Below are positions 17,922-25,489 of a DNA stretch of 64,000 nt, one piece after another. The notes beneath the pieces are model-generated. The model had not been told where the DNA came from. It was given only the letters and a program-made list of their open reading frames with translations, and searched no databases. Origin of the DNA: Achromobacter sp. HZ34 (lineage in GTDB: Bacteria; Pseudomonadota; Gammaproteobacteria; Burkholderiales; Burkholderiaceae_B); the NCBI RefSeq assembly GCF_002209485.1, contig NZ_NJIX01000010.1, positions 62,001 through 126,000 on the forward strand, in the 5' to 3' direction. Position numbers and translations under genes: made by a program. Positions within the stretch are counted from its first letter, which is position 1. Each line of letters begins with the position of its first letter.

Positions 17922-19066
17922 TGCCAGCATCCCAGGAAGCCGATGCCTGGGCCCAGGGACCAGAGCCCGCGCTGGGCGGCTTCCAGGTGGATCAGGACCT
18001 GGTCGATGCAGAAGAGGTTCATGAGCGCGTTCCGGTTCGTACGGAGGTAATCGATCATGGTGTCGGTCCCGACCCCGACCCCGCCGACCTCGGCTTCGGC
18101 GGTGGGCATCGTCCGCTGCCGGGCGTAGGCATCCAGACCCTGCTCCCACATGTCCGCGTCATAGGCGAACCTATGCTCGACCGTCGCATCGCGGGCCAAT
18201 GCGAAAAGCGCGAACGCCGCTTCCAGCCATGGCGCACCGATGCCGACGTCATCGAAGTCCAGGATGCCTGTGACGCTGACGTCTGAGCGATCTGCTTCGG
18301 CGAACAGCAGATTGCCGGCGTGATAGTCGCCGTGTACCCAACCGGTGGGACCGGGGAGGCTCACGGCCGCCTCGGCCAGGTACGCGCCGGCGCGGGAAAC
18401 GATCTCGGCATAGTGCGGGGCCAATCCATCTGGCAAGACCGGCATCGCCCTTGCCGAAACACGCGCGTGACGCTGTAGCAACCAAGTTGCTGGGTGGGGA
18501 GCGGTATCGGCAGCATCGGCATGTATGGCTGCGGCGGTAGCCATGCCGTGCAGCGCTGCGTCGGCAGGTATCTCGCTCATGGCGTCATGCAGATGGGCCA
18601 GCGTACGCATGGCTGCCGCGGCGATGGCGTGGCTTTCCGCGCCCTGCGAAGCCTGCTGCGGAAATCCCGCGCGGCCAGGGATGCAGGCGAACAAATGCAA
18701 CCAGGATGTTCCAGCCTGGACATACGAGCGGCCACCCAGTGTCTGCAACGCCCGGGGCACCGAGGGCAGGAAGCCGGACGTCCCAAGGGCGGCCAGCAGG
18801 GCTTCTTCGCGATCGACCTGTTGCACGGCCTTTCCAGGCCAGGAGACCCGTAGTATCAGAGGAACATGGCTCATGCCGACGTCGCAGTCGGCATCCCGCC
18901 CGGCCTCCTCACTCTCCACCTCGACCAGATAGCTTTTGTTAGTATGCCCGGACGGCAGCGGCTGCAGATGCAGTACCCGCAGCCCCCAGTTCGCGTGCAC
19001 GAGCGCCTGTAGCGTATCCGGCGTATCCGGCGCTTCTACGCTTCCTCTATCAGCTACATGGATCAT
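17849..19066 (-). CDS. APH-family (aminoglycoside phosphotransferase-like) kinase A
   Basis: About 405 residues. The kinase core has the Brenner-type catalytic loop VHGDYHAGNLLF near residue 243 and the metal motif ILDFDDVG near residue 270. The N-lobe has LPSGHTNKSYLVEV and LRVSW. This family phosphorylates small hydroxyls (homoserine, choline, aminoglycosides, macrolides). The start at 19066 is uncertain: its ATG shares the CATG at 19064-19067 with the start of the divergent CmcI-like gene, which leaves no intergenic space. Further upstream starts (for example 19078) also exist. The 3' end overlaps the convergent deacetylase gene by 73 bases. It could be a self-protection kinase or pathway kinase for the adjacent cluster. 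Confidence 0.85.
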   Translation of the reverse strand: MIHVADRGSVEAPDTPDTLQALVHANWGLRVLHLQPLPSGHTNKSYLVEVESEEAGRDADCDVGMSHVPLILRVSWPGKAVQQVDREEALLAALGTSGFLPSVPRALQTLGGRSYVQAGTSWLHLFACIPGRAGFPQQASQGAESHAIAAAAMRTLAHLHDAMSEIPADAALHGMATAAAIHADAADTAPHPATWLLQRHARVSARAMPVLPDGLAPHYAEIVSRAGAYLAEAAVSLPGPTGWVHGDYHAGNLLFAEADRSDVSVTGILDFDDVGIGAPWLEAAFALFALARDATVEHRFAYDADMWEQGLDAYARQRTMPTAEAEVGGVGVGTDTMIDYLRTNRNALMNLFCIDQVLIHLEAAQRGLWSLGPGIGFLGCWHQLLSEASPSSILTASTVAGRASP

Positions 19067-19796
19067 GTCTGAAAGCATCTCGGCCCGCATGCGGGACATC
19101 AATGTCGAGTGGCTGACGCGCGCGGCCGAATTCAATCATCTGTTCAATACGCGTTGGCTGGGCGAACGGTTCTTTCATCTGCCGGGCGACATGCTCGCCA
19201 TCCAGGAACTGGTGTGGCGCATCCGTCCGACCTCCATCGTACAAACCGGCATCGCGGCCGGTGGCGGCGTTGTCTTCTCCGCGTCCATGCTGGAATTGAC
19301 TACCAACGGCCGCGATGGCCCACGCCTGGACGGTGAGTCCGTCGGTCACGCAGGCCAGGTCATCGCGGTCGAACCGCGGCTGCGTCCTGACGTGCGGGAG
19401 CGCCTGCAATCCCACCACCTGGCGCATCGCATGCAATTGCTGGAAGGCGAATCCTGCGCCGACGCCACCTTGGCCGCGATACGCGCGCGCATCGCGGACG
19501 ATGGCCCGGTGCTGGTCATCCTGGACCTGACGCACACCCACGATCACGTCCTGCGCGAACTGGCCTGCTATGCGGAGCTCGTGACGCCCGGCAGCTATAT
19601 CGTGGTCATGGACACCGTCATGGAGTACCTGCCCGAGGAAATGTTCCATGGCAAGCCCTATGGCCGGGGCAACAATCCCGCCACGGCCGTGCGGGCCTTC
19701 CTGGCGGACGACGATCGTTTCGAGGTCGACAGCGAGATCGAGGACCGTGTGATCATGACGCTGTCTCCCGGCGGTTTCCTGAAGCGAGTTCGCTGA
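19065..19796 (+). CDS. CmcI / rhamnosyl O-methyltransferase-like protein
   Basis: 243 residues of the cephalosporin hydroxylase/CmcI family. It has the family landmarks FNTRWLGERFFHLPGDMLAIQELVW, IVQTGIAAGGGVVFSASML, VIAVEPRLRPDVRERL, VLVILDLTHTHDHVLREL and YIVVMDTVMEYLPEE. Despite the name, most members are SAM-dependent O-methyltransferases, often on sugars. The ATG at 19065 gives normal length; the ATG at 19089 is an alternative. It is divergent from kinase A with overlapping start codons and convergent with the glycosyltransferase gene, overlapping it by 44 bases. Context suggests tailoring of a glycosylated product. Confidence 0.87.
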   Translation: MSESISARMRDINVEWLTRAAEFNHLFNTRWLGERFFHLPGDMLAIQELVWRIRPTSIVQTGIAAGGGVVFSASMLELTTNGRDGPRLDGESVGHAGQVIAVEPRLRPDVRERLQSHHLAHRMQLLEGESCADATLAAIRARIADDGPVLVILDLTHTHDHVLRELACYAELVTPGSYIVVMDTVMEYLPEEMFHGKPYGRGNNPATAVRAFLADDDRFEVDSEIEDRVIMTLSPGGFLKRVR

Positions 19797-21042
19797 TCAA
19801 CCGCGCGGCCTGGGCCGATCCATCCTGCTGCCGATAACTGGCGGCAATGCGGGCGGCGTTCTCGCGTATCGAGCCCGTTGCAGCGTTTCCGCGGATGGGC
19901 GCCGGTTCGGCGTGCCTGCTTGCCGGTCCAGGCCCAGGCCCAGGCCCAGGCTCCAGCAGCATATCGAGCGCAGCGGCGATCTGTCCCACCGACGCGGTGC
20001 GCAGATCGAGTTCGATGCCGGCCCCCGCACGCTGGACGAACCACGCCGAATGGAACTGGTCATTGCAGAAGGGCGACAGCAGCATGGGCACCCCGCAGGC
20101 CAGCGCCTCCATCACCGAATTCGCCCCACCGTGGTTGATGAAGACGGCCGTGCGACACAATAAGGCCAGCTGCGGGGTATATCGCACCGCGATCACCTGG
20201 GCGTGGTCTTCCGGCGGCAGGGGCAGCAGGTCGGTGTCCACCAGTTCACCCACGGACAGGACCACCTGCACCGGCTTGCCCCGCAAGGCTTCAATGACCT
20301 TGCCGAAGACTTCAGGCTGGTAATAGAGCTGGCTGCCCAAGGACATATAGACCAGCGGGCGCCGCGCATCCAGGCGCTCCCACGGAAAGGATTGCTCGTC
20401 GCCGCGCGCGCCTGCAGGCAAGGCGGGGCCCACCAGCCGCACCCCCGCCGGCGGTGCGCCGACCAAGGCTTCGGTGGTCAGCGCCAGGGTCAGATAAGGC
20501 GAAAGCACGTCGCAGCCGTTGAAGCGCACCTGCAAGCCATGGCGCGCGAACAGTTGCTCGCGATCCGGGGCGAGCCAGCGCACGGTTTGCAGCAGTTCGG
20601 AGTCCAGGCCCGCCGGCAAGACCGGATTGAGGGAATTGGACAGCGCCACCCAGGGCAGCCCCTCAAGGTGCGCGGCGATGGCCGATGCGTAGAGCAGGGG
20701 ATCGATGACCACCACGTCCGGCTGCCATTGCCGCAGGATGCCGCGGATGCCATCCACCAGCGCCGGTGCCTGTTCCACGAGCAGGACGCGGATCCAGTGA
20801 CGCAGCCAGTCCGCGTCCTGGATGTTGGCGGCAAAGCTCGCGCCGCGGGAGATATCGTGCCGCTCCAGCTTGGTGCGAGGGCCCAGCAGTTCGAAGCCGC
20901 CGGCAGCGTCCAGCTGCTCGCTGATGTCCGCGGGGGCGTAGAACGCGACTTCGCAGCCTTGGGCGCGCAGATGTTGCGCGGGACCGATGCAGGGATTGAG
21001 ATGGCCTTTTTCGGGGACCACGCAGAAAAGGATGCGTTTCAT
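19753..21042 (-). CDS. GT1-family (MGT/UGT-like) glycosyltransferase
   Basis: 429 residues, GT-B fold. The N-terminal acceptor domain begins MKRILFCVVPEKGHLNP and has DVVVIDPLLYASAIAA. The C-terminal domain has YMSLGSQ and the nucleotide-sugar signature FINHGGANSVMEALACGVPMLL followed by PFCNDQF. This matches macrolide- and natural-product-type glycosyltransferases rather than polymer synthases. A (GP)n stretch near the C-terminus comes from a 6-base GGCCCA repeat around 19928-19952. The start is the ATG at 21042, which overlaps the asparagine-synthase-like stop by 4 bases (ATGA). It is the last gene of the minus-strand cluster. Confidence 0.92.
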   Translation of the reverse strand: MKRILFCVVPEKGHLNPCIGPAQHLRAQGCEVAFYAPADISEQLDAAGGFELLGPRTKLERHDISRGASFAANIQDADWLRHWIRVLLVEQAPALVDGIRGILRQWQPDVVVIDPLLYASAIAAHLEGLPWVALSNSLNPVLPAGLDSELLQTVRWLAPDREQLFARHGLQVRFNGCDVLSPYLTLALTTEALVGAPPAGVRLVGPALPAGARGDEQSFPWERLDARRPLVYMSLGSQLYYQPEVFGKVIEALRGKPVQVVLSVGELVDTDLLPLPPEDHAQVIAVRYTPQLALLCRTAVFINHGGANSVMEALACGVPMLLSPFCNDQFHSAWFVQRAGAGIELDLRTASVGQIAAALDMLLEPGPGPGPGPASRHAEPAPIRGNAATGSIRENAARIAASYRQQDGSAQAARLISELASGNRRETAS

Positions 21043-22175
21043 GACGGCGGGTTCCGCGGGTGCCAGCTGCTTGCCGACTCGATGGCTGAGGAGGAGGAAA
21101 CGGTGGCGGCGGCGCTGGCGGACGTGTGAGACATAGCCTCGGCCTGCAGCGAATCCAGGAGCAATACCAAGGTTGTCCACAGCACGCGTTCCGTGTCGAC
21201 GTGCAAAGCCGGCTGGGCGATGCCCAAGGTTGTGGACAAGTCACGGATGCGCGCATCGTCGACGAGGGGACGTAAATCCATGGCAGGGGCCAGCCGCCCC
21301 TGCTTGGGGCCGCGCACCAGGCGCTCCGGCAGGGCCAGTTGCTCGCCCAACTCGCGCAGGCACTGCTTGTCCGGATCGCGTGGCAAGCTGGTCAGGTGGC
21401 GGACGACTGCCGCATCCAGGAAGGGCGCGTGCAGGGTCACCGCCGCGTCGGCAAACATGGCGTTGCATAAGGGCAGGTAATTGGCCGATCGATCGCGCCG
21501 CATGACCTGGTCCGCGCCGTCGCCGGTGATGGCGACCGCGATGCCATCGGCGGCCATGGCCCGGGCCAGCAGCAGCTTGGCGACCGGGTGCATATTGAAC
21601 ATGGGCTCTTCCACGCAGCGCGTGGCAGCGGGCAGCGCCGCGACGAAGTCCTGGGCTGTCACGCGGACCAGTTTCACGCGGGCGCCCAGCCGGTCGGCGA
21701 TGTCGAGCGCGGTGTCCCGTTCGCAGTAATCGGGCAGGTCGGTCACCAGGATGTAGGACGGAATGCTGCGCTGGACGCCCATCTCGCGCAGCAGGGCGAG
21801 CAATAGCGCGGAGTCCAGGCCGCCGCTCAGGGCCAGGGCCACCCGCTTGCCGCTGTCCAGCGCACTTTGCAGAGAGGCACGCAGGGCCTCTCTCAGATTG
21901 CCGCGCTCGGCTGCTCCGGGCGCGGCCCGTAGCGCCCAGCCTTGCGGTGAGCGGATCAGGGAGTGGCCGGGAGGAACCGCCAGGACATCGCGCAGTACCG
22001 TGTGGCCTGCCAGCCGGTCGCCGCCGAGATATCCCTGGATAGCGGCGATGTCCGGCACACTGGCGGGCAGGCGCGCTTTCCGCAGCAGGCTGGCGATGCC
22101 GTTCGATGTGGCCTCGCCCCGCTCGGCGTACACGATGCGCCGGAAGCCGAATTCATCTCGCGTGGCGACGATCAT
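21039..22175 (-). CDS. Asparagine-synthase-fold enzyme lacking the glutaminase nucleophile
   Basis: 378 residues. Residues of about 110-378 form the ATP-pyrophosphatase synthetase domain: PP-loop LALSGGLDSALLLALL near residue 115, AITGDGADQVM near 217, then LRELGEQLALPERLV and RGPKQGR near 290. Residues 1-105 retain only the tail of a class II glutamine amidotransferase domain (AIQGYLGGD, VLAVPPGH); there is no N-terminal Cys2. It therefore cannot take ammonia from glutamine the usual way and resembles beta-lactam synthetase and lasso-cyclase logic: adenylate a carboxylate, then amide formation. The ATG at 22175 overlaps the radical SAM stop (ATGA), and its own stop overlaps the glycosyltransferase start. 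Confidence 0.88.
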   Translation of the reverse strand: MIVATRDEFGFRRIVYAERGEATSNGIASLLRKARLPASVPDIAAIQGYLGGDRLAGHTVLRDVLAVPPGHSLIRSPQGWALRAAPGAAERGNLREALRASLQSALDSGKRVALALSGGLDSALLLALLREMGVQRSIPSYILVTDLPDYCERDTALDIADRLGARVKLVRVTAQDFVAALPAATRCVEEPMFNMHPVAKLLLARAMAADGIAVAITGDGADQVMRRDRSANYLPLCNAMFADAAVTLHAPFLDAAVVRHLTSLPRDPDKQCLRELGEQLALPERLVRGPKQGRLAPAMDLRPLVDDARIRDLSTTLGIAQPALHVDTERVLWTTLVLLLDSLQAEAMSHTSASAAATVSSSSAIESASSWHPRNPPS

Positions 22176-23092
22176 GGGTTGCCGGCCTCGTCCGCCAGCG
22201 CGGGTTGCGGCGTGCGCTGTTTCTCTTCTTCTTTGTCGCCCTGTTCCTTGTAGTGGGCTTTCAGCGCGTCGACTTCCATGCGCTTCATGATGCGATGCGG
22301 CGCCTGCGGGGCGCTGCCGCCGTGGCACTCCAGGCAGGCCTTCAGCGGTTTTTCGCGATAGAGATAGGCCAGCATATCGTCCAGCATGGCGGCGTCGTCG
22401 CGCAGGCGCAGCCCGTCCGATTGGAAGTCTTGCCGGCCTTGGTACAGCGTATTGAAGTGCGCCGGCCGGGTACAGGTGTAGAACATGCCGTCGCGGACCA
22501 TGTGGCAGCGTTCGCGTATCCAGCAGTCGTGATAGATGCGCTGCGCTTCCGCGTAATCGGTGCCGGCGGACTGGCGTGTCATGCTGGTGAAGTCGTTCTG
22601 CGTCTTCCAGTTCAGGCGCACCGCATGGGCCGCCGCCTGCGCTTCGATGTGAGCGATGAGGTCGGGGGACAGGCGTGGACGCGGGTAGCGGGAGATGGTC
22701 AGGGCGTCGATGCGTTGCCAGAAGGCATCGGACATTTCGCCCAGCTTCAGGCCATTGGTGGTGACGGAGATGACGGGGGCAATCCCCGTTTCCCGCACGG
22801 CGTGGATAAGGTCCACCAGTTGCGGGTGCAGCAGGGGTTCGCCGCCGACCAGCTTGAAAATCCCCGGCTGCAGGATCTTGGCCGCCATGCGCAGGTCCGT
22901 GGCGATGGCGTCCGGGCTGGCGAACCAGGCCGGCAGTAATGGCGACAGCGAACAGCACTCCGCGCAGGTCAGGTTGCAGTGGTCGACGATGTGCGCTTCC
23001 AGTGACCGTGTCTGGATACGCCCGGCATGGACAGGGTAGTTGCGATCCATCGGCGGCGGGAACACGTGCTTACGCTGGGCGGGCGGCGGCAT
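22172..23092 (-). CDS. Radical SAM protein with C-terminal cysteine-rich region
   Basis: 306 residues. The 4Fe-4S/SAM motif is CX3CX2C at Cys39, Cys43 and Cys46 (HCNLTCAECC), followed by GGEP at 83-86 and TNG at 112-114, as in the radical SAM core. Cys190, Cys196, Cys207, Cys253 and Cys256 are enough to hold one auxiliary cluster of the twitch/SPASM type. The last about 40 residues are charged and probably flexible. The start ATG at 23092 directly follows the upstream kinase stop (TAAATG). The reaction is unknown; such enzymes do C-C or C-S bond formation, epimerisation or dehydrogenation on peptides and small molecules. The downstream partner is the asparagine-synthase-like enzyme. Confidence 0.92.
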   Translation of the reverse strand: MPPPAQRKHVFPPPMDRNYPVHAGRIQTRSLEAHIVDHCNLTCAECCSLSPLLPAWFASPDAIATDLRMAAKILQPGIFKLVGGEPLLHPQLVDLIHAVRETGIAPVISVTTNGLKLGEMSDAFWQRIDALTISRYPRPRLSPDLIAHIEAQAAAHAVRLNWKTQNDFTSMTRQSAGTDYAEAQRIYHDCWIRERCHMVRDGMFYTCTRPAHFNTLYQGRQDFQSDGLRLRDDAAMLDDMLAYLYREKPLKACLECHGGSAPQAPHRIMKRMEVDALKAHYKEQGDKEEEKQRTPQPALADEAGNP

Positions 23093-24154
23093 TTATTTTC
23101 CTTCCTTTACACAGCGGGTAAAGAAATCGATCAGTTGCGCACGCGCACCGGCCATCGTCGAGACCATGCGCATGGCGCCTTGCAGGTGGGTGGTGAAACG
23201 CCGCGGATCCGCCAGCCAGCCTTGCAGCATCCAGCGCTTGAGCGCATGTTGCAGGCAGGCGGCATCGACGGCCCAGGGCATCAGCTCGACCCGCAGCGGC
23301 CGCACGCGCAGGTAGGCGCGCACGAATTCCGCGGCCGAGGCGGCGTCTTCCAAAGGGAGATGATTGAGGCAGCGCACGACTTCATATTCGCGCGGCGCGC
23401 CTATGGACGCTTCCCAATCCAGGATGAGCGGTGGCAGCGCCGCGCCGAATAAATAGTTGAATTGATTGTAGTCATTGTGGATGGGATGCTGCGGGTCATC
23501 CGTGGGGAAGGCCGCCAGGCTGCCTGGGTAGTGCTGGTCGATCAGCGCCAGGCAGGTGTCCACGTAGCCTTGCAGGCCTCGTTTGTCCGAATCCGCGGGG
23601 GCAAGGCCGGGTGCGGATGCAAGTTCAAGCCTGATCGTGTCGATGTCCAGTGCCGCCAGGCGCGCGCGCAGCGTGTCCGGCAGCGCCGCGGGGTATCGCT
23701 CCAGGCGTAGATGCAGCGACGCCAGGCTGGCGCCCAGCGCGGCCCATTCGGTCGGCGTGTAGGTGTCGTAGGTCCTGATCGCGCCGGGCGCCCATGCGGT
23801 GACCATGGCGCGGGCACGGGGGACGATCCACAGCGGCGCACCCGCGGCGGTGCGTAGCAGTTTCTGGACGCGGAAGCGGGGATCGGCTTCGAGGTTCAGG
23901 TGCGCGACCAGTGCGGCTTCCTTTTCGGCCCTGGCGAATTGGTCTTCCGCGTAAACCTTGACAGCCACGTCGCCCGTCGCGGTCGAGAGGCGCCACACGC
24001 GTTCGCTGATGCGGCCGGGGTTCGCAGCGACCTCTTTCAGTGCCTCCCCTTTCAGTGCTTGCCCTGCGGCGGCATCCTTGTTCCGTGCGGCCGCCACCGA
24101 CTTGGGTCCATACGCAGCATGGATCGCGTCGAGCAGATCGTTGGCGATATCCAT
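23093..24154 (-). CDS. APH-family kinase B
   Basis: 353 residues of the choline-kinase/APH superfamily. The catalytic loop reads HNDYNQFNYLF near residue 223 (HxD with downstream Asn), and the metal motif is LILDWEAS near residue 243. The N-lobe has VAVKVYAEDQFARAEKEAALVAHL. LGASLASLH is a family-typical helix. It starts right after the FkbM-like stop (TGAATG) and ends right before the radical SAM start, so it is tightly embedded in the operon. It probably phosphorylates a pathway intermediate, or the product as a protective tag; the substrate is not readable. Confidence 0.88.
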   Translation of the reverse strand: MDIANDLLDAIHAAYGPKSVAAARNKDAAAGQALKGEALKEVAANPGRISERVWRLSTATGDVAVKVYAEDQFARAEKEAALVAHLNLEADPRFRVQKLLRTAAGAPLWIVPRARAMVTAWAPGAIRTYDTYTPTEWAALGASLASLHLRLERYPAALPDTLRARLAALDIDTIRLELASAPGLAPADSDKRGLQGYVDTCLALIDQHYPGSLAAFPTDDPQHPIHNDYNQFNYLFGAALPPLILDWEASIGAPREYEVVRCLNHLPLEDAASAAEFVRAYLRVRPLRVELMPWAVDAACLQHALKRWMLQGWLADPRRFTTHLQGAMRMVSTMAGARAQLIDFFTRCVKEGK

Positions 24155-24934
24155 TCAAATGGCCTCGTAAGGGCCGTAGCGATAGGGATGGCCGGTCAGG
24201 AAGGTGTTCTGCCCGACGTAGCGCAGCTTGTACATGGCGGGGCGGAACAGCAGCGCCGGGCTGTTGTCGGCGATCCCCAGCAGCGGATACAGATCCTGCC
24301 TGACGAAGAATGCGTTATTGCCCATGTCGTCGCAGCACACCAGTTCATAGCCCTTGGCCTTGCCAAGGTGATGCAGCGACGCCAGGCTGGCGCCGTAGTA
24401 GGTCGAGCCGTCCCAGGCATGATCGGGGTTGAAGCACATGACCCAGCGTTCGGGCGGCGCGTAGTAGGGGTTGTATTCGATGACGACGATGCGGGGCTGG
24501 AACGCCGTCAGTCCGCGCCAGACCCAGTAGTCGTTGCCGTCGATGTCGATGGAAAGCAGGTCGAAGTCCGTGGGGACACCGGCGTCGGCCAGCAGGTCAT
24601 CGATCTGATCGGGCTGGACCTGCTTATGGCACAGTTGCACGTTGCCGGCCGCGCCTGCGCCGGCCGCACCTAAGCCGGCCGCACCGTAATGCGCCTGTAA
24701 TTTTTCATAGCGATAGGCGCTACCTTCCACGAGCAGGCCTTGCCAGCCCCTTTCACGCAGCAGCAAGGCCGTATTGCTGTTGCGCAGGCCGTCGCTGGCG
24801 CCGATGTCGACGCAATGGCGATTGCTTGGAGCAATGCGATCCATCAGCCGCGCGAGGATGCTTTCCTCGGTGCCCTGCGCGTGGAGACTCTGCGCCAGAT
24901 GCGACAGGTCCAGGGGAGGCGGGGCGTCCTGCAT
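24155..24934 (-). CDS. FkbM-like methyltransferase-fold protein
   Basis: 259 residues. It has a Rossmann-like core with CVDIGASDGLRNSNT (motif I position), GWQGLLVEGS, and DFDLLSIDIDGNDYWVWRGL, then IVVIEYNPYY, as in FkbM-type methyltransferases and relatives found in polysaccharide and antibiotic clusters. An Ala/Gly-rich insert (GAAGLGAAGAGAAG) lies around residue 90-103. The motif-I glycine pattern is unusual, so true SAM dependence is uncertain. It is 10 bases downstream of the Nudix gene and directly abuts kinase B. Its role is probably O-methylation of a sugar or acyl group (inference). Confidence 0.8.
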   Translation of the reverse strand: MQDAPPPLDLSHLAQSLHAQGTEESILARLMDRIAPSNRHCVDIGASDGLRNSNTALLLRERGWQGLLVEGSAYRYEKLQAHYGAAGLGAAGAGAAGNVQLCHKQVQPDQIDDLLADAGVPTDFDLLSIDIDGNDYWVWRGLTAFQPRIVVIEYNPYYAPPERWVMCFNPDHAWDGSTYYGASLASLHHLGKAKGYELVCCDDMGNNAFFVRQDLYPLLGIADNSPALLFRPAMYKLRYVGQNTFLTGHPYRYGPYEAI

Positions 24935-24944
24935 GGTGAGCGTG

Positions 24945-25358
24945 TCAGTGGCTTTGTGACGGCAGGAATACGTCGGGGCGATTGGCGAGATACCAGGCCA
25001 GTGACTTGGTGACGGGCAGCTGCCGTATTTCGTACAGGTGGAAGAAGCCGGCGCCCGCGCCTTCCAAAACGCGGAAGTCGCCCCAATCGACGGGGCGAGG
25101 CAGCAGCATCAAGGCGGCTTCCTGGCCGTCGCTGCCTGTTCGGCGGGCCAGCTCGATGAAGTCGGCGGGCCCGGCGACGATCGCCAGTTCTTCTTCCAGC
25201 TCCCGGGCGGCCGTGTGCGCGTGGTCCGCGTCCTCGGATTCCACCGCGCCGCCCCAGAAGCTCCAGCACAGGGGGCCAAGGGTGGCGCCGCTGTCGCGCA
25301 TTTGCAGGAGAGGGCGGCCGGTGCGGTCGCGAACGAGAATGCTGATGCTGGTGATCAA
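24945..25358 (-). CDS. Nudix hydrolase
   Basis: 137 residues. The Nudix box is WGGAVESEDADHAHTAARELEEEL: the GG and the RELEEE catalytic core are present, with one extra residue between them and Ala for the last Gly. It starts with TTG at 25358 (ITSISILVRD as the first beta strand); no ATG gives a complete fold. AGGA lies about 11 bases upstream. It is the first gene of the minus-strand cluster. Nudix enzymes cleave nucleoside diphosphates linked to X, so it may process a nucleotide-sugar or a phosphorylated intermediate. Confidence 0.85.
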   Translation of the reverse strand: MITSISILVRDRTGRPLLQMRDSGATLGPLCWSFWGGAVESEDADHAHTAARELEEELAIVAGPADFIELARRTGSDGQEAALMLLPRPVDWGDFRVLEGAGAGFFHLYEIRQLPVTKSLAWYLANRPDVFLPSQSH

Positions 25359-25377
25359 GGCGGGGGATCCTGGAAAC

Positions 25378-25398
25378 GTGGCCTGGGTTGCAGGCCAC
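25378..25398. promoter_or_regulatory. Hairpin in leader of the radical SAM cluster
   Basis: GTGGCCTG-N5-CAGGCCAC is a perfect 8-base stem 20 bases upstream of the Nudix TTG start. It lacks a T-run, so it is not a classical terminator. It could shape the 5' leader of the cluster mRNA or be chance in GC-rich DNA. Confidence 0.35.
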
Positions 25399-25489
25399 GG
25401 AAACGCAGGCCGTCGATGTCGTCGGCGGCCGGCAATGCCGCCCTAGTGTCGCCGGAATCGCGTGCGCGTTCAAATGAAACCGGTGTGAC

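Noticed and set aside
19928-19952. GGCCCA repeated about four times in the glycosyltransferase gene
   Set aside because: It encodes an in-frame Gly-Pro run near a flexible C-terminus; short and not a known phase-variation tract.
23710-24394. A 25-base identical sequence at 23710-23734 and 24370-24394
   Set aside because: It encodes GASLASLH in both kinase B and the FkbM-like protein. Each is typical of its own family at that place, so shared codon usage is a simpler explanation than duplication.
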